From contig JADJYS010000010.1 of the NCBI GenBank assembly GCA_016719645.1, forward strand, positions 120,235-184,234: 64,000 bases of DNA, given 5' to 3'. The stretch comes from a bacterium (GTDB lineage Bacteria > Krumholzibacteriota > Krumholzibacteriia > LZORAL124-64-63). Below, piece after piece: positions 17,420 through 27,800 of the stretch. The position numbers and the translations under genes are program-made. How positions within the stretch are numbered: position 1 is the stretch's first letter; the number at the start of each line of letters is the position of its first letter. The notes under the pieces were generated by a model, which worked only from the letters and a program-made list of their open reading frames with translations, was not told the DNA's origin and ran no database searches.

Positions 17420-18198
17420 TGAACGGCTTCGTGCTGGTCGACGACGGCCAGGGCCGCCGACGCGGCGTCTTCCCCCATCTCGCCGCGCCCGCCCTGGTGC
17501 ACGCCGTGACCACGCGCGACGGGCCCGACCTCGGCGACGAGCCCTCCCACCACCCCACGCACGCCGTGGCGGCCGGAGCCCTGGCCGTCGCGCTGGGCCT
17601 CGACGGCGCCGCCTGGGCGTTCCAGGTCCACGGCGACGCAGTGCTGCACGCCGACGTCGCCGGCTACGCGGGTCCCGGCGACGCCCTGTGGACCGACCGT
17701 CCCGGCCTGGGCGTCATGGCCCGCAGCGCCGACTGCCCACTGGTGCTGGTGGCCGGTGAGCGGCCCGACGGCACTGGGATCTGGGGCGTGGCCCACGCCT
17801 CCTGGCGCTCGACGGTCCAGGGCATCACGGCGCGGCTGGTCGCCGACCTCGCGCTGGCCGGCGCCGACCCGTCGCGACTGCGCGCCGGGATCGCGCCCTC
17901 GGCCGGGCCCTGCTGCTACGAGGTGGGCGAGGAGGTGCGCGACCGCGCCCTGAAGGATCTGGGTCCCGGCGCCGCCGCCTTCTTCCGCGAGCGCGAGGGC
18001 AGCCTCCACTTCGACCTGTGGGCCGCCAACAGGGCGCAGCTGCGCGGCGCCGGACTGCGCGACGAGGCGATCGTCACGGCCGGGCTGTGCTCGCTCTGCC
18101 GCAACGATCTCTTCTTCAGCTACCGGCGGGAGGGTGCGGCGGCGGGGCGCTATGCGGCGGTGATCGGGGTCGTGCGCTCAGGGCGGGTCGCCGGGTAG
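17419..18198 (+). CDS. pgeF: PgeF/YfiH (LACC1-family) multicopper-like purine nucleoside enzyme
   Basis: A 259-residue member of the DUF152/YfiH family (peptidoglycan editing factor or purine nucleoside phosphorylase activity). The metal and active-site motifs are visible: FQVHGDAV, RSADCPLVLV, GVAHASWRSTVQG and the C-terminal PCCYEVGEEV. Homologues remove or prevent mis-incorporated L-Ser in UDP-MurNAc precursors, which fits its place after a Mur ligase and an L,D-transpeptidase. ATG overlaps the Mur-ligase stop (TGATG). The gene ends just where the low-complexity stretch begins, so its last residues (RSGRVAG) could be affected. Confidence 0.88.
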   Translation: MNGFVLVDDGQGRRRGVFPHLAAPALVHAVTTRDGPDLGDEPSHHPTHAVAAGALAVALGLDGAAWAFQVHGDAVLHADVAGYAGPGDALWTDRPGLGVMARSADCPLVLVAGERPDGTGIWGVAHASWRSTVQGITARLVADLALAGADPSRLRAGIAPSAGPCCYEVGEEVRDRALKDLGPGAAAFFREREGSLHFDLWAANRAQLRGAGLRDEAIVTAGLCSLCRNDLFFSYRREGAAAGRYAAVIGVVRSGRVAG

Positions 18199-18749
18199 GA
18201 CGGGTTTTGGGGAAAGGGGGGGAGAAGCCCGGGGGGAAAAGGGAGGGCCGGAGGGGGGGGCGGGCCGGGGGTTGGGGGGGGGGGGGGGGGGGGGGGGGGA
18301 AACCCCGACCCCCCGAATGTGCAGGCCGCGGGGGGGGGTCCTGTTGTAGAAATGCAAACCAGCGCCGAAACAGGACCGGCCGGGGGGGTGGGGGAGAGGT
18401 ACGGGGGGCGGCCCCCCCCCGCACCCCCCACCGCGCGCCCCCCCAAGCCCGCGGAAACACAAAAAGGGGGGGGGGGGGCCCCCGCCCACGCCCCCCGGAA
18501 ACACCAACCAGCGGGAGGGGGGACCGGGGGCCCCGCACCCCCGCCACAAAGGGGACGAAAGGGAAGAGGGACGGAAAAAAGAAAAAAGGGGGGGGCGCCG
18601 GACGCACGACCCCGCGGGGCGCCCCGCCCCCACAACACAGCCCCCCCCCCGGGGGGGGGGCGCACCCCCGTGAAGGGGACGGGGGAAACGGGGGGGAGGG
18701 GGCAGCAGACCCTTGGGGGGGGGGGGGCCCGCCCCCCGGGGGGCGGGGG
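18199..18749. other. G/C-homopolymer, T-free stretch (probable artefact)
   Basis: This roughly 550-bp stretch has many long G and C runs, the longest being 26 G at 18274-18299. From 18401 to 18670 there is not a single T in 270 bases. A T-free plus strand contains no stop codon in any of the six frames, which explains the long open frames across it. A 9-bp inverted repeat (18337-18345 with 18369-18377) is the only ordinary-looking structure. It also cuts off the neighbouring minus-strand gene. I see no real gene here. Confidence 0.8.
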
Positions 18750-19135
18750 GCGCCCCGCCGCACGATGTGCAGGGAGGCGCCGGCCGTCGCGCAGGCCGCG
18801 CTGATCACCTCGAAGTAGGGCTGCACATCCGGGTGCTCCACCGGCGACGCCGTGTGGTACTCCACGGCCTCGACCCCCAGCTCGCGCAACTTCGCCGCCA
18901 CGCCGACGGCCAGCGTCGCGACCTCGTCCGGCCGCAGCAGATGGTCGTACCAGGGAATGGACTCCTCGGCGCCGAGCAGGCCGAACTCTCCCGACAGGAT
19001 GAACAGAGGCGTACCCTGCGCGCGGCCCTGCAGCCACAGGACGCGCAGACGATCGCTGAGGTAGCGCTCGATGGCAGGCAGCAGGCCGTCGTCCTCACGC
19101 TTCGCGGCGCTGCAGTAGGAACAGAAGATCTTCAC
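18750..19135 (-). CDS. DUF6884-like protein, 3' end lost in low-complexity DNA
   Basis: The first 125 or so residues of a protein beginning MKIFCSYCSAAKRED and containing LFILSGEFGLLG and IPWYDHLL. That pattern resembles DUF6884-type proteins, which read through a short N-terminal cysteine segment and a YGLL-like motif, but the match is by memory only. The frame is good until about 18755, then enters the homopolymer region, so the natural end is unknown. The GTG start overlaps the stop of the nitronate monooxygenase gene (GTGA), so both are on one transcript. Function unknown. Confidence 0.55.
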
Positions 19136-20130
19136 GATCCACCGGCCTCGCCGTCGCCGAGCGCCGCCGCGAATCCCCGCACCACTTCGCTCGCCGGCAT
19201 CACCGACACGATCCCCTCGACGCTGCGGCCGGCCTGCCACAGGTCGCGGTAGGCGCCGCCCTCGCGTGCGGCCGCGGGCAGGCGGCGCAGCGAGCGGCCC
19301 AGGTACCAGGCGCGCATCCACTTCTTGGTGCGGGGGTGGCGCAGCAGGCGCTTGGCGAGTCCGCCGGCCTCCAGACCCAGCCGGTCGATCGTCGGGGTGC
19401 GGATCACCGACACCGGCACGCCGGTGAGCTTCTCGGTCAGCACGATGTCCGTGGCGCGGGCGGCCAGGATGGCCGCCTTGTAGTCGGCGTGGGCCGTGCA
19501 CTCGTCGGTGGCGATGAAGCGCGTGCCGCACTGCACCGCGGCGTAGCCCGCGTCCAGGGCCGCGCGGAACTCCTGCGGCGTGCCGACGCCGCCGGCGCAG
19601 ACCAGGGGCAGCCCGTACCCCGACAGCTCCGCGAACAGGCGCTCCTGCGAACGGCGTCCCGCGTGCCCGCCGGCGCGGTCGTTGACGCAGATCAGGCCGT
19701 CGACGCCGGCGTCCACGGCTTTGGCGGCGAAGCCCTTGCCCGTCACGTCGTGGTAGACGAGGCCGCCTGCGGCGTGGATGCGCTCCACGATCGCGCGCGG
19801 GTGGCCCAGGGCGGTCAGGAAGAAGCGCACGTCCTGTTCCAGCGCGATGTCGATCCACGCGTCCAGCCGCCGCTGGTAGCGCCGGAAGCCGTGTTCCAGC
19901 AGGATGTTCAAACCGACCGGAGCGCCGCCCGACAGTTCGCGGATGCGGCGCAGGCCGTCGCGAAAATCCCAGCCGTGCACCGACGTCAGCGACATCGGCT
20001 GCACCACGCCCAGACCGCCGGCCGCCGAGACCGCGGCCACGAGTTCGGGGTTGCTGCAGGGGAACATCGGCCCGCAGATCAGGGGCGTGCGGACGCCGGC
20101 CGCCGCGGTGAATGCCGTCGCGCGTGTCAT
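19132..20130 (-). CDS. Nitronate monooxygenase / 2-nitropropane dioxygenase family
   Basis: A 332-residue FMN-dependent TIM-barrel protein. Recognisable elements are the N-terminal LICGPMFPCSNPELVAAVSAAGGLG, the GLNILLEH strand, YHDVTGKGFAAKAVDAGVDGLI and the phosphate-binding CAGGVGTPQEFRAAL with AVQCGTRFIATDEC. Members oxidise alkyl nitronates or act as enoyl reductases in lipid pathways (FabK-like), so the exact reaction is uncertain. It lies 53 bases after the DUF5916 gene on the same strand and overlaps the next short gene, suggesting one operon. Confidence 0.85.
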   Translation of the reverse strand: MTRATAFTAAAGVRTPLICGPMFPCSNPELVAAVSAAGGLGVVQPMSLTSVHGWDFRDGLRRIRELSGGAPVGLNILLEHGFRRYQRRLDAWIDIALEQDVRFFLTALGHPRAIVERIHAAGGLVYHDVTGKGFAAKAVDAGVDGLICVNDRAGGHAGRRSQERLFAELSGYGLPLVCAGGVGTPQEFRAALDAGYAAVQCGTRFIATDECTAHADYKAAILAARATDIVLTEKLTGVPVSVIRTPTIDRLGLEAGGLAKRLLRHPRTKKWMRAWYLGRSLRRLPAAAREGGAYRDLWQAGRSVEGIVSVMPASEVVRGFAAALGDGEAGGS

Positions 20131-20183
20131 GGCCGCATCGTACCCGCTGCATGGCGGCCGCGCCAGCGGAGAACGGCTCCTGA

Positions 20184-22874
20184 TCAGATGCCGAACCGCC
20201 GCGTGACCTTCACCATCACGATGTCGTCGCCCGGGGACTCCAGCAGCGAGCGCGTGTCGCGCCGCAGGTCCATGCGGCCGGGATCGTCGAAGTTGGCGCG
20301 GCCCTGGGTCCAGGCCAGGTAGAACGTGGAGCCCGGGTCGTACTCCCAGCGCAGCACCAGGTTCACCTGCAGCGACTTGAGGTTGAAGTCGGGGTCCGCG
20401 ACCGCGAAGGCGGCCGCCGGCCCGTCGCCGTCGGGATCCACGAGGTAGGAGCCGTCGTCGCCGCGCTCCAGCGTGGAGCCGCCGTCGCGCCCGTAGACGG
20501 CGAAGTCGTAGGTGCTCGGGCGCTGGAACTCCTTGAGGCCCTGGTAGCGGCCGACGGCGAACAGGGGCTGCACGTAGGTCTGCAGCGTCAGGTTGGGCGT
20601 GAAGGTCCAGTCCACGCGCGTGGTCAACAAGACCTGCTGCATGTCCATCTTGGCGAAGACGTAGCGGCTGCCGTAGGTGGCGGTCATCAGGGGGTCGTCC
20701 ACGCGCGTCACCCACTGCGTCGCCTCGTGGGTGACGTTGTACGACGGGGAGAACGTCAGCTGCAGCGCGTCCGAGGGGCGCGCCGCGACCTCGGACCACA
20801 GGCTCCAGTAGACGCTGCTGTCGGTGACCTCGCCGTAGCTGCCGCCGAGGCTGGCGGTCACGGTCCGGCGCGTGTCGGTGTAGAACGAGTAGTCGACGCT
20901 GGCGAAGGTCGGCACGACCATGCGCGGCCCGCCGCGCGTGTAGTTGTTCGAGTAGCGGTCCGGCGAGGCGAAGACCTGCCCGTCGAAGCCCCAGTAATTG
21001 GCGAAGGTGCAGCTCGCGAAGGCGCAGAACCCCACGTCCTCGGGCCGGCCGCCGAAGTCCCAGGTGCGGTAGCCGGCCAGGGATACGGAGCGGGAGCGGA
21101 ACAGGCGCGTCGGCTCGGTCCAGCGGTAGCCCGTCGCCAGGTGTGTGTTGACGCGGTCGGATCTGGACAGCCAGCCCAGGTCGTTGATCTCGAAGCCGGG
21201 GGAGACCGCGCCGACCGCGGCATTCAGCGTGACGGCCCCCTTCTCCTTGTTGAGCAGGGCGCGGCCCATCCAGCCCTCCAGGGCGGTGCGCGTGGGATCG
21301 TAGCCGAGGTAGTCCGCGTCCGGACGCTGGTAGTAGCGCCGCGACGAGCGCTGCGCCAGGTCCAGCGCCGGCGCCGCGCCGCTGATGCGCGAACCCATCA
21401 GGTAGCCGCGCAGCGCCCAGGTCCCGCCGGCGTCCAGGCGCGTCCAGCCGTCCAGGCCCAGCGCCCACGCCTGCGCGGCGAGCTGGTCGCGGGCCGCGGG
21501 GTCGTCGAGGCCGCGCAGCACGCCGGTGGCCATCAGTCCCAGGCCGCGCCGGCCGCCGGCGTAGGTCCGTTGCAGGCGCAGCGCATTGTAACTGGTGCGC
21601 GGCTCGACGAGCTGCTCGCCGGCGACGCCGGCGGTCGAGAGCCGGGCGTACTCGCCCGCGGTCAGCGCGCTCATGGCCCCCACCCGCATCCCGCCCACCG
21701 TGCCGCCCAGCCGCGCCGCGCCCAGGATGGTCGCCGTGCCGGGGACGTCGGCGTAATCGTGGTCGTCCAGCCGCAGCTGCGGGGAGCGCCCGATACGCCG
21801 GCTGTGCAGAAGCGTCGGGTCGCCCCAGTTGAAGTTCCAGGTGCTGTTGGTGCCCTCGCGCCCGAAGCGGAAGACACCGGTGTCCTCGACGAAGAACGGG
21901 CGCTTCTCGGGGTAGTAGGTCTCGGCGTCGGACAGGTTGACCACGGCGGGATCGACCTCGACCTGGCCGAAGTCCGGGTTGACCGTGGCCGAGACGGCCA
22001 AATCGTTGGTGATGCGGTAGCGCAGGTCCAGGCCGGCGTCGGCGTCGTACTCGTTCGACGAGCGGAAGGGATCGCCGGGGGCGACCTGTTCGAAACGGCC
22101 GCGGGTCGTGCCGTAGGCCAGCGCCTCGACCTCGCGCACCGGCTGCACGCCGGCGATGCCCACCAGGTCGGGGAAGCGGTTCTGGTAGCCGGATTCCTGA
22201 CGCGGCCGGTGGAAGAGTTCCTCGCGGCCGCCGCAGCGCGAGTAGCGGCGCGAGAAGTTGATCCCCCAGACCTGCTGCGGTGCGTCGGGGAAGCGCAGTT
22301 GCGAGAACGGGATGCGCATCTCGAGATTCCAGCCGCCCGCGTCGGTCCGCGTGCCGCACTCCCAGACGCCGTCCCAGGTGTTGTCGCTGGCGCCGTCGTT
22401 GTAGAGCTCCCCGTCGCCGATGACGCCGGAGGGGTTCACGGAGAACGAGAAGCCGCTGCGGTCGTCGTTGTAGGTGTCGAGGTTCACGTAGACCCAGTCC
22501 GACTCCGGCCAGGTGTCGCGCCGCCCCAGGCTCGTGCGGATCGAGTCGGGATCGCTCTCGTGCAGCCGCGCCGCCACGTACAGCGCCTCGTCGTCGTAGG
22601 CCACCCACCAATCCGTGGGCTGACGCGGCGGCGCCCCGTTGTCGGGCTCGTTCTGGTAGAGGGGGTGGGCCGTCGGCCGCCGCCACGCCGCCTCGTCCAG
22701 GATCCCGTCGACGCTGACGGGCTCGTCGAGCCGCCAGGCCTCGACGCGCCCCGGTCCTGCGCCGGTCCCGTCCTGCGCGCGCACCCGCGAGACGGCCAGG
22801 GCCAACCCCAGCAGCGTGGCCACCAACAGCAGGGACGTGCGGACGGCGGGCGGAATCCTCTGAGGTCGCAGCAT
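20184..22874 (-). CDS. DUF5916 outer-membrane protein with CBM9-like N-terminal domain
   Basis: An 896-residue secreted protein. After a signal peptide (ending VRAQ near 33) comes a domain of the carbohydrate-binding family 9/DOMON-like type (about 40-215: VDGILDEAAWRRP, WPESDWVYVNLDTYND). A long DUF5916 region follows, with repeating amphipathic beta strands and the conserved ETYYPEKRPFFVEDTGVF. The C-terminal end VKVTRRFGI has a terminal hydrophobic residue, as in outer-membrane barrels. The likely location is the outer membrane, with a possible role in binding or passage of oligosaccharides or peptides; no enzyme activity is suggested. ATG with AGGAG upstream. Confidence 0.85.
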   Translation of the reverse strand: MLRPQRIPPAVRTSLLLVATLLGLALAVSRVRAQDGTGAGPGRVEAWRLDEPVSVDGILDEAAWRRPTAHPLYQNEPDNGAPPRQPTDWWVAYDDEALYVAARLHESDPDSIRTSLGRRDTWPESDWVYVNLDTYNDDRSGFSFSVNPSGVIGDGELYNDGASDNTWDGVWECGTRTDAGGWNLEMRIPFSQLRFPDAPQQVWGINFSRRYSRCGGREELFHRPRQESGYQNRFPDLVGIAGVQPVREVEALAYGTTRGRFEQVAPGDPFRSSNEYDADAGLDLRYRITNDLAVSATVNPDFGQVEVDPAVVNLSDAETYYPEKRPFFVEDTGVFRFGREGTNSTWNFNWGDPTLLHSRRIGRSPQLRLDDHDYADVPGTATILGAARLGGTVGGMRVGAMSALTAGEYARLSTAGVAGEQLVEPRTSYNALRLQRTYAGGRRGLGLMATGVLRGLDDPAARDQLAAQAWALGLDGWTRLDAGGTWALRGYLMGSRISGAAPALDLAQRSSRRYYQRPDADYLGYDPTRTALEGWMGRALLNKEKGAVTLNAAVGAVSPGFEINDLGWLSRSDRVNTHLATGYRWTEPTRLFRSRSVSLAGYRTWDFGGRPEDVGFCAFASCTFANYWGFDGQVFASPDRYSNNYTRGGPRMVVPTFASVDYSFYTDTRRTVTASLGGSYGEVTDSSVYWSLWSEVAARPSDALQLTFSPSYNVTHEATQWVTRVDDPLMTATYGSRYVFAKMDMQQVLLTTRVDWTFTPNLTLQTYVQPLFAVGRYQGLKEFQRPSTYDFAVYGRDGGSTLERGDDGSYLVDPDGDGPAAAFAVADPDFNLKSLQVNLVLRWEYDPGSTFYLAWTQGRANFDDPGRMDLRRDTRSLLESPGDDIVMVKVTRRFGI

Positions 22875-22978
22875 GGTCGTTCTCCTGGATCCGAATGGCG
22901 GGAGATCACGCAGCATTAGACACGCAGGAGACGGCAAAAAGTTGACGGCCGTTTGAAATAAAAACCAGCCGGAATCGA

Positions 22979-24124
22979 TCACGGTTCCTGTCGCGCGCCG
23001 GCCACGGCGGAGAGGATCAGCGGCACGGCCCGGTCGATGTCCTCGCGGGTCGTGAAGCGGCCGACCGAGAAGCGCAGGGTGCCGAGGGCGGCCTCGCGCG
23101 GCGCGTCCATGGCCGCGAGCACGGCCGACACTTCCGTGCCGCCGGCGTGGCAGGCCGCGCCCGCGGAGCAGGCCACGCCCTCCAGCCGGGCCAGGAGCCG
23201 GTCGGCGCGCGCGCCGGGAAAACCGATGCTCAGGGTGTTGGGCAGGCGTTCCGCCCGTCGGGCGTGGACCACGGCGTCGGTGACGGCCGCGCACAGGGCG
23301 GACTCGAGCCGGTCGCGCAGCTTGGTCAAGCGCGGCAGCTCTTCGCCCAGCTGTTCGGCCGCGAGCCGCGCCGCCTCGCCGAGACCGGCGGCCAGCATGA
23401 CGCTCTCGGTGCCCGCGCGGCGGCCCAGTTCGTGGCCGGCGCCGTGGTTCAGGCTCTCCAGCGTCACGCCGCCGCGCACGTAGAGCGCGCCGATGCCCTT
23501 CGGCCCGTAGAGCTTGTGCCCGGCCAGCGACAGCAGATCGACGTCCAGCTCGCCGACGCGCACCGCGACCTTGCCGGCGGTCTGGGCGGCGTCGGTGTGC
23601 ATCAGGGCGCCGGCCGCGCGCGCGGCCTGGGCGATCGCCGCGATCGGCTGCAGGGTGCCCACCTCGTTGTTGGCGTGCATGACCGAGACCAGCGCGGTGT
23701 CCGGCCGCACAGCGCGCGCGACGTCCTCGGGATCGACCCGGCCGTCGCGGTCCACCCGGACCGTCGCCACCTCCCAGCCCAGGGCCGCGAGCCAGGCCGC
23801 CGGCCGTTGCACGGCGGGATGTTCCACGGCCGAGACCACGAGGTGCCGGCCGCGGTCCGCGCGCGCCCAGGCCGCGCCCTTGATCGCGTGGTTGTCGGAC
23901 TCGGTGCCGCCGCTGGTGAACACGATCTCGGGGGGAGAGCAGCCCAGGAGTCCCGCCACCTCGGCGCGCGCGCGGTCGAGGACCGCGCGGGCCTCGCGAC
24001 CGTAGACGTGGCCGCTGCTGGGATTGCCGAACAGGTCCATGGCGGCGCGCATGACCTCGCCGACGCGCGGATCCAGGGGCGTGGTGGCGTTGCAGTCCAG
24101 GTAGACGGGTCGCCCGCCGGTCAC
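22979..24124 (-). CDS. Cysteine desulfurase (NifS/IscS family)
   Basis: A 381-residue PLP enzyme that takes sulfur from cysteine as an enzyme persulfide for Fe-S clusters, thiolation or cofactors. It shows the N-terminal YLDCNATTPLDP, TSGGTESDNHAIKG, the cofactor-binding HTDAAQTAGK, SLAGHKLYGPKGIGAL (PLP lysine) and the mobile active-site loop CSAGAACHAGG, which matches NifS-type group I enzymes. The GTG start overlaps the stop of the YkgJ gene. The pair, plus sulfur-relay genes at 55 kb, shows that sulfur handling is spread over the region. Confidence 0.93.
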   Translation of the reverse strand: MTGGRPVYLDCNATTPLDPRVGEVMRAAMDLFGNPSSGHVYGREARAVLDRARAEVAGLLGCSPPEIVFTSGGTESDNHAIKGAAWARADRGRHLVVSAVEHPAVQRPAAWLAALGWEVATVRVDRDGRVDPEDVARAVRPDTALVSVMHANNEVGTLQPIAAIAQAARAAGALMHTDAAQTAGKVAVRVGELDVDLLSLAGHKLYGPKGIGALYVRGGVTLESLNHGAGHELGRRAGTESVMLAAGLGEAARLAAEQLGEELPRLTKLRDRLESALCAAVTDAVVHARRAERLPNTLSIGFPGARADRLLARLEGVACSAGAACHAGGTEVSAVLAAMDAPREAALGTLRFSVGRFTTREDIDRAVPLILSAVAGARQEP

Positions 24125-24690
24125 GACGAACCCTTCGGCTTCGCCGGCGGCTTCTTCCCGCCGGCGGCGCGCGCGGGCGCGGTTCCGGGCCGACGCGAGC
24201 CCAGGGGCGGCGGCGCGCCGGTCAGCTTGGTCTTCGTCAGTCTGGCGAAAAGGGCCAGGGCCTCGGCGGTCCAGTTCTTGACGATCGTGCGGCGCAGCTT
24301 CACCGCCTCGTTCTCGCGGCCGTGGATCATGCGGGCGCACTCGTAGGGCCGCACCCCGTAGATCGTGCACTTGCCGTGGTCGAAGAAGATGCAGCGCCCG
24401 GGATCGGCCAGCTCCTGCAGGGTCCAGACGCTGCCCGGCTTCTTGTGGTCGCGCAGCTTGTGCGGCATCACGCCGTGGCGGGGCGAACCGTCGGTCGTGT
24501 GGGTAACGCCCACGGCCAGGTACCTGCGGAAGGTCTCCTCGACCGTCAGGCCGAGATGCTTGGCCAGCCGGGGCACCTCGGCCGGCTGGAACCACCCGGG
24601 CGAGTTGAGGCAGGCGGCCCGGCAGTCCGCGCACTCGCAGCTGCTGACCTTGAAGACGGGCTTCTTCGGGGCTGGGGGACGGACGGCCAT
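24121..24690 (-). CDS. YkgJ-family zinc/iron-chelating cysteine-cluster protein
   Basis: A 189-residue protein of the YkgJ/CxxCxxxxC family. Cysteines are arranged as CECADCRAACLNSPG near the N-terminus and GRCIFFDHGKCTIYGVRPYECARM in the centre, a set typical of putative Fe-S or Zn clusters. The C-terminus is a low-complexity Pro/Lys/Ala tail (KKPPAKPKGSS). The ATG at 24690 is chosen for its GGAGGA ribosome site; a longer frame upstream is less likely. It sits directly before a cysteine desulfurase, so a role in cluster assembly or repair is plausible but not shown. Confidence 0.8.
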   Translation of the reverse strand: MAVRPPAPKKPVFKVSSCECADCRAACLNSPGWFQPAEVPRLAKHLGLTVEETFRRYLAVGVTHTTDGSPRHGVMPHKLRDHKKPGSVWTLQELADPGRCIFFDHGKCTIYGVRPYECARMIHGRENEAVKLRRTIVKNWTAEALALFARLTKTKLTGAPPPLGSRRPGTAPARAAGGKKPPAKPKGSS

Positions 24691-24761
24691 GGGATCCTCC
24701 GGGACGCGGGTGTCCCCCGATGTTAACGAAACCGCGGCGCGATGCAAGCGGCCGCCGCACA

Positions 24762-24790
24762 TTGCCCGGGAATGGCCCCTGTGCTATAAC
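24762..24790 (+). promoter_or_regulatory. Promoter of icmF
   Basis: TTGCCC (24762-24767), 17-bp spacer, TATAAC (24785-24790). The start is expected near 24797, leaving a leader of about 65 bases. It is the best plus-strand promoter in this part of the window. Confidence 0.7.
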
Positions 24791-24863
24791 TTCCAGGAGT
24801 TTCGCAGATCGATGACCGCCCGGCCCCGCGGGCCGGGCGCTTCTCCGCCCGCGAGGAAAGTGC

Positions 24864-27800
24864 ATGCCCGAAGTCCGTCTCTACAAGCCGCGCCACCACG
24901 TGCGCATCGTGTCGGCCGCCAGCCTCTACGACGGCCACGACGCCGCCATCAACATCATGCGCCGGCTGCTGCAGGCGGGCGGGGCCGAGGTGATCCACCT
25001 CGGGCACAACCGCTCGGTGCACGAGATCGTGGACTGCGCCATCCAGGAGGACGCCCAGGGCGTGGCGATCACCTCCTACCAGGGCGGGCATCTGGAGTTC
25101 TTCGAGTACATGCACGACCTGCTGCGCGAGCGCGGCTCGGCGACGCGCATCTACGGCGGCGGCGGCGGCACCATCCTGCCGGACGAGATCGCCCGGCTGC
25201 ACGCCCACGGCATCGCCCGCATCTTCTCGCCCGACGACGGGCGGTCCCTGGGCCTGCAGGGCATGATCGACGAGGTCCTGCGGGGCTGCGACTTCCCCAC
25301 GGTGGAGCAGGCCGATGCCGCGCTGGTCGCCGGGATCGAGGCCCGCGACCCGCAGGCGATCGCGCGCGCGATCACGCTGGCCGAGAACCTGCCGGAGACC
25401 TACGCCGGGATCGCGCCGATGATCGCGGCGCTGGCCGAATCGCGCCGTGCTCCCGTGCTGGGGGTCACCGGCACCGGCGGGTCCGGCAAGTCGTCGCTGG
25501 TGGACGAGCTGGTGCGCCGCTTCCTGCACGAGTTCGGCGACAGGACGGTCGCGGTGGTCAGCGTCGACCCGAGCAAGCGCAAGTCGGGCGGCGCGCTGCT
25601 GGGCGACCGCATCCGCATGAACGCCATCGGCGATGCGCGCGCCTACATGCGCTCGCTGGCCACGCGCCAGGCCAACCTCGCGCTCAGCGGCCACGTGCGC
25701 GACGCCATCGCCGTCTGCCGCGCGGCCGGCTTCGACCTGGTGATCGTGGAGACCTCGGGCATCGGCCAGAGCGACACCGAGATCGTCGAGCATTCGGACG
25801 TGTCGCTCTACGTGATGACCGCCGAGTACGGCGCCGCGTCCCAGCTCGAGAAGATCGACATGCTCGACTTCGCCGACGTCGTCGCGATCAACAAGTACGA
25901 GCGCCGCGGCGCCCAGGACGCCCTGCGCGACGTGCGCAAGCAGTACGCCCGCAACCACGGCCTCTTCGAGGCGGCGCCCGGCGAGCTGCCGGTCTTCGCG
26001 ACCATCGCCAGCCAGTTCCACGACCCGGGACTCAACGCCCTCTACGGCCACCTCATGCGCGTGATCGGCGCCCGGACGGGCGCGGACTTTCCCACGGCCG
26101 TGGGCGGCGACCCGGTCACCACCGAGCGCAACTTCATCATCCCGCCGGCGCGCAGCGCTACCTGTCGGAGATCGTCGAGGCCAGCCGCCGCCACGACGCC
26201 TTCGTGCAGGAGCAGAGCGGGCTCGCGCGCCGCCTCTACCGCCTCCACGGCGCGCTGTGCGAGCTGCGCGGCGAGGAGCCCGATCCCGCCGACGTGCTGC
26301 CCGCGCCGCAGGCCCGCGACGGCGACCCGGCCGGCTGTGCGGAACTGCTCGGCGGCTACGCCGCGCTGCTGCGTCACCTGGACGTCCGCTGCGCGGATCA
26401 GCTGCGCACCTGGCCCGCGACCCGCGAACGCTACGCGCAGGACACCTACCGCTTCCAGGTGCGCGACAACGTGGTGGAGCAGCCGCTGGTCACGCTTTCG
26501 CAGAGCGGGACGCGGATCCCCCGGTCGCGCTGCCGCGCTGGGACGACTGGGGCGACCTGCTGCGCTGGCTGCTGACCGAGAACGCGCCCGGCGAGTTCCC
26601 TACGCCGCCGGCGTCTACCCGTTCAAGCGCACCGCCGAGGACCCGACCCGGATGTTCGCCGGCGAAGGCGGCCCCGAGCGCACCAACCGGCGCTTCCACT
26701 ACGTCTCGCGGGGCTTGCCGGCCAAGCGGCTCTCGACCGCCTTCGACTCGGTCACGCTCTACGGCGACGACCCCGACGAGCGCCCCGACATCTACGGCAA
26801 GATCGGCAACTCCGGCGTCAGCATCAGCTGCCTCGACGACGCCAAACGGCTCTACTCCGGCTTCGACCTCGCCGACCCGAAGACGTCGGTGTCGATGACC
26901 ATCAACGGCCCCGCGCCCATGCTGCTCGCCTTCTTCCTGAACGCCGCGATCGACCAGCAGTGCGAGAAGTGGCTGCGCGGCGAGGGCCGCGCCGAGGCGA
27001 CGGCGGCGCGGATCGAGCGGGATTACGCCGCGCTGGGCCTGGCGCGCCCCGCCTACCAGGGCCCGCTGCCTCCGGGCCACGACGGCCTGGGCCTGCTGCT
27101 GCTCGGCTCCGGCGGCGACCGGGTGCTCGAGCGCGAGGTGTACGAGCGGATCCGCCGCGACACCCTGGCCAACGTGCGCGGCACCGTGCAGGCCGACATC
27201 CTCAAGGAGGACCAGGCCCAGAACACCTGCATCTTCTCCACCGAGTTCGCGCTGCGCATGATGGGCGACATGCAGCAGTATTTCATCGACCGCGGCGTGC
27301 GCAACTTCTACTCGGTGTCCATCAGCGGCTACCACATCGCCGAGGCGGGCGCGAACCCCATCACCCAGCTCGCCTTCACGCTGGCCAACGGCTTCACCTA
27401 CGTCGAGTACTACCTGGCGCGCGGGATGCGATCGACGACTTCGCGCCCAACCTCTCCTTCTTCTTCAGCAACGGCATCGACCCCGAGTACGCGGTGATCG
27501 GCCGGGTCGCGCGCCGCATCTGGGCCAAGGCGATCAAACACCGTTACGGCGGGAACGAGCGCAGCCAGATGCTCAAGTACCACATCCAGACGTCGGGCCG
27601 GTCGCTGCACGCGCAGGAGATCGACTTCAACGACATCCGCACGACGCTGCAGGCGCTCTACGCCATCTACGACAACTGCAACAGCCTGCACACCAACGCC
27701 TACGACGAGGCGATCACCACGCCGACCGAGGAGTCGGTCCGCCGCGCGATGGCCATCCAGCTGATCATCAACCGCGAGCTCGGCCTCGCGAAAAGCGAAA

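Noticed and set aside
18116..18804. Long open frames on both strands across the G/C-rich stretch
   Set aside because: They exist only because the plus strand there lacks T and so no stop codon can occur. Their translations are runs of Pro and Gly.
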